From: Microbacterium sp. APC 3901 | Lineage (GTDB): Bacteria; Actinomycetota; Actinomycetes; Actinomycetales; Microbacteriaceae | Direction of reading: 5' to 3' | DNA length: 64,000 nt | Assembly (NCBI RefSeq): GCF_030407765.1 | Contig: NZ_JASDCU010000004.1 | Location: forward strand, 62,001 to 126,000 | Shown here: piece by piece, positions 60,244 to 64,000 of the stretch | Layout: the number at the start of each line of letters is the position of its first letter | Numbering within the stretch: position 1 is the stretch's first letter | Translations under genes and position numbers: made by a program | The notes under the pieces: generated by a model | Databases searched by the model: none | What the model saw: the letters and a program-made list of their open reading frames with translations, nothing else | Told to the model about the DNA's origin: nothing

Positions 60244-60259
60244 GTCTCGATGTCGAGAC
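60244..60259. promoter_or_regulatory. Palindrome GTCTCGATGTCGAGAC at the manC -35 position
   Basis: Perfect 7-bp arms around 2 bp. The manC -10 (60272) places its -35 at about 60249-60254, inside the palindrome, so a bound dimer would control manC. Confidence 0.55.
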
Positions 60260-60271
60260 TTCGCGGGGCGC

Positions 60272-60277
60272 TACCCT
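60272..60277 (+). promoter_or_regulatory. Leaderless -10 box (TACCCT) of manC
   Basis: TACCCT, TGCGGG, then GTG 60284; it fixes the start against the in-frame ATG 60242, which lies upstream of the -10. Confidence 0.7.
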
Positions 60278-60283
60278 TGCGGG

Positions 60284-61399
60284 GTGAGCCAACCCATCGA
60301 GAACTTCTACGCCGTGATCCCTGCCGGCGGAATCGGCAGCCGACTCTGGCCTCTCTCCCGCGCGGACGCGCCGAAGTTCCTGCACGACCTCACGGGCTCG
60401 GGACACTCGCTGCTGCGTGACACGTGGGACAGGCTGGAGCCGTTGGCCGGGGCCGACCGCATCGCCGTGGTCACCGGGCGGGCCCACCGCGCGGCCGTGG
60501 AGGCCGAGCTGCCCGGAATACCGGATCTGAACGTGTTCCTGGAGTCGGAGCCGCGCGAGTCCGCGGCGGCGATCGGGTTGGCAGCCGCGATCCTGCATCG
60601 GCGCGACCCCGATGTGATCATCGGATCGTTCAGCGCCGACCACGTCATCCGCAGCACCCGCGTGTTCGAGTTCGCCGTGCGTGACGCCGTCGAGGTCGCG
60701 CGGGAGGGATACATCTGCACGATCGGCATCTCTCCGACCGAGCCGGCGATCGGCTTCGGGTACATCAAGAGGGGCGCGGAGCTCGTCGTCGAGGGGGCGC
60801 GGGAGGCCGCTCTGGTCGAGAGCTTCGTAGAGAAGCCCGACCTCGACACGGCCAAGGCCTACTTCGCCGACCGCGGATACCTCTGGAACGCCGGCATGTT
60901 CATCGCCAAGGCGAGCGTGCTGCTCGACGAGCTCGCCGCGAACGAACCCGCCCTGCACGCCGGGCTGCTCGAGCTCGCCGAGGCGTGGGACGACCGCGAG
61001 CGCCGCGGCCCCGCAGTGGATCGGATCTGGCCCGGGCTGAAGAAGATCGCGATCGACTACGCGGTGGCCGAGCCTGCTGCGCGACGCGGACGTCTCGCGG
61101 TCGTGCCCGGTCACTTCGACTGGGACGACGTGGGGGACTTCGCGTCCCTCACCAAGCTCATCAACAACGGTCGGAAGAACGACCTCGCCGTGCTCGGACC
61201 GAAAGCACGCGTGCTGTCGGATGCGGCCAGCGGCATCCTGGTCAGTCAGACCTCTCGCGTGATCAGCCTGATCGGCGTCAAGGACATCGTGGTGGTGGAC
61301 ACCCCCGACGCCCTGCTCGTCACGACGGTCGAACATGCGCAGCGGGTGAAGGGCGTCGTGGAGTCCCTCAAGCTGACCGGGCGGAGCGACGTGCTCTGA
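60284..61399 (+). CDS. manC: Mannose-1-phosphate guanylyltransferase
   Basis: 371 residues. FYAVIPAGGIGSRLWPLSRADAPKFLHDL is the nucleotidyltransferase N-terminus with the GTP loop (G-G-x-G-S-R-L-W-P-L-S-R). FVEKPDLDTAKAYFADRGYLWNAGMFI is the conserved FxEKP/WNAG region. It is the monofunctional form without an isomerase domain. It makes GDP-mannose, the precursor of polyprenyl-phosphate-mannose used by the Pmt enzyme at the start of this window. Leaderless start; no terminator visible before the next gene. Confidence 0.93.
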   Translation: MSQPIENFYAVIPAGGIGSRLWPLSRADAPKFLHDLTGSGHSLLRDTWDRLEPLAGADRIAVVTGRAHRAAVEAELPGIPDLNVFLESEPRESAAAIGLAAAILHRRDPDVIIGSFSADHVIRSTRVFEFAVRDAVEVAREGYICTIGISPTEPAIGFGYIKRGAELVVEGAREAALVESFVEKPDLDTAKAYFADRGYLWNAGMFIAKASVLLDELAANEPALHAGLLELAEAWDDRERRGPAVDRIWPGLKKIAIDYAVAEPAARRGRLAVVPGHFDWDDVGDFASLTKLINNGRKNDLAVLGPKARVLSDAASGILVSQTSRVISLIGVKDIVVVDTPDALLVTTVEHAQRVKGVVESLKLTGRSDVL

Positions 61400-61497
61400 T
61401 GAGCACGCACGGTCGCTCATCGGCTGTCTTGGTTTCAGGTTTGTAACCATTCGCCAGCGCCTCGCCCTCGCATGTGCACAAAAGTCGAAACAGTAGG

Positions 61498-61503
61498 TAA
61501 CTT
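61498..61503 (+). promoter_or_regulatory. Possible -10 box (TAACTT) of the BMP lipoprotein gene
   Basis: TAACTT with TGCACA (61475-61480) 17 bp upstream. The leader of about 40 nt carries AGGAGG at 61535-61540. Confidence 0.4.
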
Positions 61504-61546
61504 TGAGCGATCCGCGAGGGCCGCGGCACCGTTCAGGAGGCATGAG

Positions 61547-62659
61547 TTGACCATCTCCACCACCAAGAAGCTGCTCGGCGCGACCATCGCCGCTGGCGTC
61601 GTCTTCGCACTCGCCGGCTGCGGCCAGGCTCCCACCGAATCGGGCGGCTCCGGCGGCGGCGAGGCGGACTCCGACTTCATCCCCTGCCTCGTCTCGGACG
61701 CGGGCGGCTGGAACGACAAGTCGTTCAACCAGTCGGCCAAGGAGGGCATGGACCGCGCAGCGGAGACCCTCGGCGTCGAGCCGATCGAGTTCGAGTCGGC
61801 CAACGACAACGACTACGCGCCGAACCTCGAGACCGCTGTCTCTGAGGGGTGCTCGCTCATCGTCGCCGTCGGCTTCAAGCTCTCGGCCGCGACCGTCGAG
61901 TCCGCTCTCGCCAACCCCGAGATCGACTACGCGATCATCGACGACTACGCCGACAACGACTTCGACGGCACCACCGATGCTCCCAACATCAAGCCCCTCG
62001 TCTTCGACACGGCTCAGGCCGCCTACCTCGGTGGCTACGCCGCGGCCGGCTGGTCTGCTGCATCGGGCGTGAACAAGGTCGGCACCTTCGGCGGAATGCA
62101 GATCCCGTCGGTCGCCGTGTTCATGGACGGCTTCCAGCTCGGCGTCGAGAAGTACAACGAGGACAAGTCGGGCGCCGTCGAGGTCTTCGGCTGGGACGTC
62201 GCCACGCAGAACGGCTCCTTCACCGGAGGCTTCGACGCGAACGACACCGCCAAGCAGACCGCCCAGGGCGTGCTCGACCAGGGCGTCGACGTGATCCTCC
62301 CGGTCGGTGGACCGATCTACCAGAGCGCTGCGGCTGCCATCGCCGACAGCGGCAAGGACACGCTGCTGGTCGGCGTCGACAGCGACCTCGCCGTGGCCGA
62401 TGAGAGCGTGGCCGACGTCACCCTCTTCTCGATCATGAAGGCCATCGACGTGGCCGTCGAGGACGCGACCGTCGCCGCATCCGAGGGCGACTTCGACCCG
62501 GCTCCCTACATCGGCACGCTCGAGAACGAGGGCGTCAAGCTCTCGGGCTTCGGTGCCTTCGAGGGCGACCTGCCCGACGGGCTGCTCGACGAGATCGCGG
62601 CTCTGCAGGAGCAGATCATCTCGGGTGACATCACGGTGGAGTCGGAGAACTCCCCGTAA
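61547..62659 (+). CDS. BMP-family substrate-binding lipoprotein (nucleoside-type ABC importer)
   Basis: 370 residues. Signal peptide KKLLGATIAAGVVFALAGC with lipidated Cys25. The mature part has FIPCLVSDAGGWNDKSFNQSAKEGMDRAAETLG, the BMP (BmpA/Med/TmpC) signature GGxxDxSFNQ; GYAAAGWSAASGVNKVGTFGGMQIPSV and DVILPVGGPIYQSAAAAI follow. Family members bind purine nucleosides. The start is TTG at 61547: AGGAGG is 6 nt upstream, while ATG 61542 is in another frame and stops after two codons. It is followed by a hairpin and by the ATPase gene of the same system. Confidence 0.9.
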   Translation: MTISTTKKLLGATIAAGVVFALAGCGQAPTESGGSGGGEADSDFIPCLVSDAGGWNDKSFNQSAKEGMDRAAETLGVEPIEFESANDNDYAPNLETAVSEGCSLIVAVGFKLSAATVESALANPEIDYAIIDDYADNDFDGTTDAPNIKPLVFDTAQAAYLGGYAAAGWSAASGVNKVGTFGGMQIPSVAVFMDGFQLGVEKYNEDKSGAVEVFGWDVATQNGSFTGGFDANDTAKQTAQGVLDQGVDVILPVGGPIYQSAAAAIADSGKDTLLVGVDSDLAVADESVADVTLFSIMKAIDVAVEDATVAASEGDFDPAPYIGTLENEGVKLSGFGAFEGDLPDGLLDEIAALQEQIISGDITVESENSP

Positions 62660-62675
62660 GCAGTTCACATCCATG

Positions 62676-62710
62676 GCGGGGCGAGTGGTGCAAGCGGCCA
62701 CTCGCCCCGC
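62676..62710 (+). terminator. Hairpin between BMP lipoprotein and ATPase genes
   Basis: GCGGGGCGAGTGG (62676-62688) pairs perfectly with CCACTCGCCCCGC (62698-62710); 9-nt loop, no T tract. Probably reduces read-through so binding protein exceeds ATPase. Confidence 0.65.
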
Positions 62711-62769
62711 GCCGTGGACGGACGATGACGACTGTTCGCGGCGCATCCGGGCGATCCCCGTACGATGCG

Positions 62770-62814
62770 CCGAAGATTCTTCGGACTCTTCTGGATGACA
62801 CTTCTGGATAAGGT
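62770..62814 (+). promoter_or_regulatory. Promoter region of the BMP ATPase gene with palindrome and direct repeats
   Basis: Perfect palindrome CCGAAGA-T-TCTTCGG (62770-62784), direct repeats CTTCTGGAT (62788-62796 and 62801-62809), then -10 TAAGGT (62809-62814), 6 nt, ATG 62821. The gene thus has its own leaderless promoter besides any read-through. Confidence 0.55.
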
Positions 62815-62820
62815 GCAGAT

Positions 62821-64000
62821 ATGAAGCTCGAACTTCGCGGTATCACCAAGCGGTTCGGAACCCTGGTGGCCAACGACCACATCGACCTGGTCGTCGAGCC
62901 GGGGCAGATCCATGCGCTGCTCGGCGAGAACGGTGCAGGCAAGTCCACTCTGATGAACGTCCTCTACGGGCTGTATCAGGCCGATGAGGGCGAGATCCTC
63001 CTGGACGACGTCGTCCAGCGGTTCCGCGGCCCCGGCGACGCGATGAACGCCGGCATCGGCATGGTGCACCAGCACTTCATGCTCGTCCCCGTGTTCACGG
63101 TCGCCGAGAACGTCATGCTCGGCCACGAGCAGACCAAGGGTCTGGGCACCCTCGACATCACGAAGGCGCGTGAGCACGTCCGCGCCGTCGCCGCTCGCTT
63201 CGGCTTCGACATCGACCCTGACGCGATCGTCGGCGACCTCCCCGTCGGTGTGCAGCAGCGGGTCGAGATCATCAAGGCGCTCTCGCGAGACGCCAAGGTC
63301 CTGGTGTTCGACGAGCCCACCGCTGTCCTCACGCCGCAGGAGACCGACGAGCTGATGGGCATCATGCGCCAGCTCCGCGACGAGGGCACGGCGATCGTCT
63401 TCATCACCCACAAGCTGCGTGAGGTCCGCGAGGTCGCGGACACGATCACGATCGTCCGCCTCGGGCGCATCGTCGGCCAGGCATCACCCACCGCGACCAA
63501 CGCGGAGCTGGCCTCTCTGATGGTCGGTCGTGCGGTCGAGCTCACAGTGCACAAGGATCCGCCGCGACTCGGCGAGGGCGGTCTCGACGTCAAGGGACTG
63601 CGGGTGCTCACCCCCGCGGGGGCGATCGTCGTCGACGGCATCGACTTCTCCGTGCGCCCCGGCGAAGTGCTCGCCGTGGCAGGAGTGCAGGGCAACGGGC
63701 AGACAGAGCTCGTCGAGGCCATCGTCGGCCTGGCGGCCAGGGTCGAAGGATCGATCACACTCGGGGGAACCGAACTGGTCGGCAAGAGCGTGCGAGCGAT
63801 CCTCGACGCCGGCGTCGGCTTCGTGCCGGAGGACCGCACCGAGGATGGACTCGTCGCGGGCTTCTCCGTGGCGGAGAACCTGATCCTCGACCGCACCGGC
63901 GATGACGAGTTCAGCCGAGGAGGGACCATCCGTCGGTCCGCGCTCGAGGACTTCGCCCGCGCACGGATCAGCGAGTACGACATCCGTACCCAGGGGCCGC
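62821..64000 (+). CDS. BMP-family ABC transporter ATP-binding protein (3' end outside window)
   Basis: 393 residues visible, frame open at the window end. N-terminal ATPase: MKLELRGITKRFGTLVAND, Walker [10 protein letters not shown] (about 38-46), Q-loop MVHQHFMLVPVFTVAENVMLG, atypical signature LPVGVQQRVEIIKAL and Walker B VLVFDEPTAVLTPQE. A second half begins at about 255 (LDVKGLRVLTPAGAIVVDGIDFSV) with GVQGNGQTELVEA and FVPEDRTEDGLV. This twin-domain layout (as in NupA/YufO) drives nucleoside import with the lipoprotein encoded 160 nt upstream. It probably continues to about 510 residues, followed by permease genes beyond the window. Confidence 0.92.
   Translation, partial: MKLELRGITKRFGTLVANDHIDLVVEPGQIHALLGENGAGKSTLMNVLYGLYQADEGEILLDDVVQRFRGPGDAMNAGIGMVHQHFMLVPVFTVAENVMLGHEQTKGLGTLDITKAREHVRAVAARFGFDIDPDAIVGDLPVGVQQRVEIIKALSRDAKVLVFDEPTAVLTPQETDELMGIMRQLRDEGTAIVFITHKLREVREVADTITIVRLGRIVGQASPTATNAELASLMVGRAVELTVHKDPPRLGEGGLDVKGLRVLTPAGAIVVDGIDFSVRPGEVLAVAGVQGNGQTELVEAIVGLAARVEGSITLGGTELVGKSVRAILDAGVGFVPEDRTEDGLVAGFSVAENLILDRTGDDEFSRGGTIRRSALEDFARARISEYDIRTQGP

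Noticed and set aside
61542..61550. ATG 61542 as start of the BMP lipoprotein
   Set aside because: Its frame stops after two codons; the protein frame starts at TTG 61547.

Overview
This is a high-GC actinobacterial chromosome segment, most likely from Microbacterium or a close relative in Microbacteriaceae. That placement is an inference from several signs: GC-rich codon use with many GTG starts; the order pmt-rsmI ... metG-tatD-ksgA-ispE ... tRNA-Gln-glmU-prs ... rplY-pth; DUF222/HNH proteins; and at least fourteen genes whose start codon lies 6-7 nt after a TAnnnT -10 hexamer (leaderless transcripts). No phage, transposase, CRISPR array or rRNA was seen. Every part of the window is filled by ordinary closely packed genes.

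Layout. 1-5.8 kb: end of an amino-acid permease, protein O-mannosyltransferase, rsmI, a methyltransferase, a LacI regulator, and a divergent VOC/MarR pair with two perfect operators. 5.9-12.4 kb: an Opp-type ABC importer plus a GH1 beta-glucosidase under a LacI-type operator, probably for beta-glucosides. 12.4-20.7 kb: membrane-anchored molybdopterin oxidoreductase, metG, tatD, MFS exporter, rsmA, aldo/keto reductase, ispE. 20.8-26.0 kb: a LacI regulator and a ChvE/MmsAB-type monosaccharide importer that share one operator. 26.1-30.8 kb: accessory stretch with a spermidine-synthase-like protein, a secreted protein/lipoprotein pair, a DUF222-HNH protein and an alpha/beta hydrolase. 30.9-38.8 kb: ABC-F ATPase, Na+/H+ antiporter, metQ-metN-metI, MarR and RluA-type pseudouridine synthase. 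38.9-41.5 kb: tRNA-Gln, glmU, prs. 41.5-44.5 kb: a three-gene flavin electron-transfer operon. 44.6-49.2 kb: a two-component system divergent from a MacB-like ABC module. 49.3-52.5 kb: gnd, a 41-residue membrane protein, rplY, pth. 52.5-56.5 kb: a proline-rich membrane protein, trpS, xthA, BrkB/YihY. 56.6-60.1 kb: sdhCDAB. 60.3-64.0 kb: manC and the start of a BMP-family (nucleoside-type) ABC importer, cut by the window end.

The most interesting unit is the flavin operon (41536-44481): an exported FMN-binding lipoprotein, an ApbE flavin transferase without a visible signal peptide, and one polypeptide that joins an NqrB/RnfD-like membrane domain to a cytosolic ferredoxin-NADP-reductase-type module. 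It reads as a compact NAD(P)H-to-outside electron relay with an unknown terminal acceptor. Several regulatory sites can be read directly: paired MarR palindromes, a LacI operator present in two copies, a LacI-type site over the opp promoter, and phased CATAG repeats in front of the response-regulator gene.
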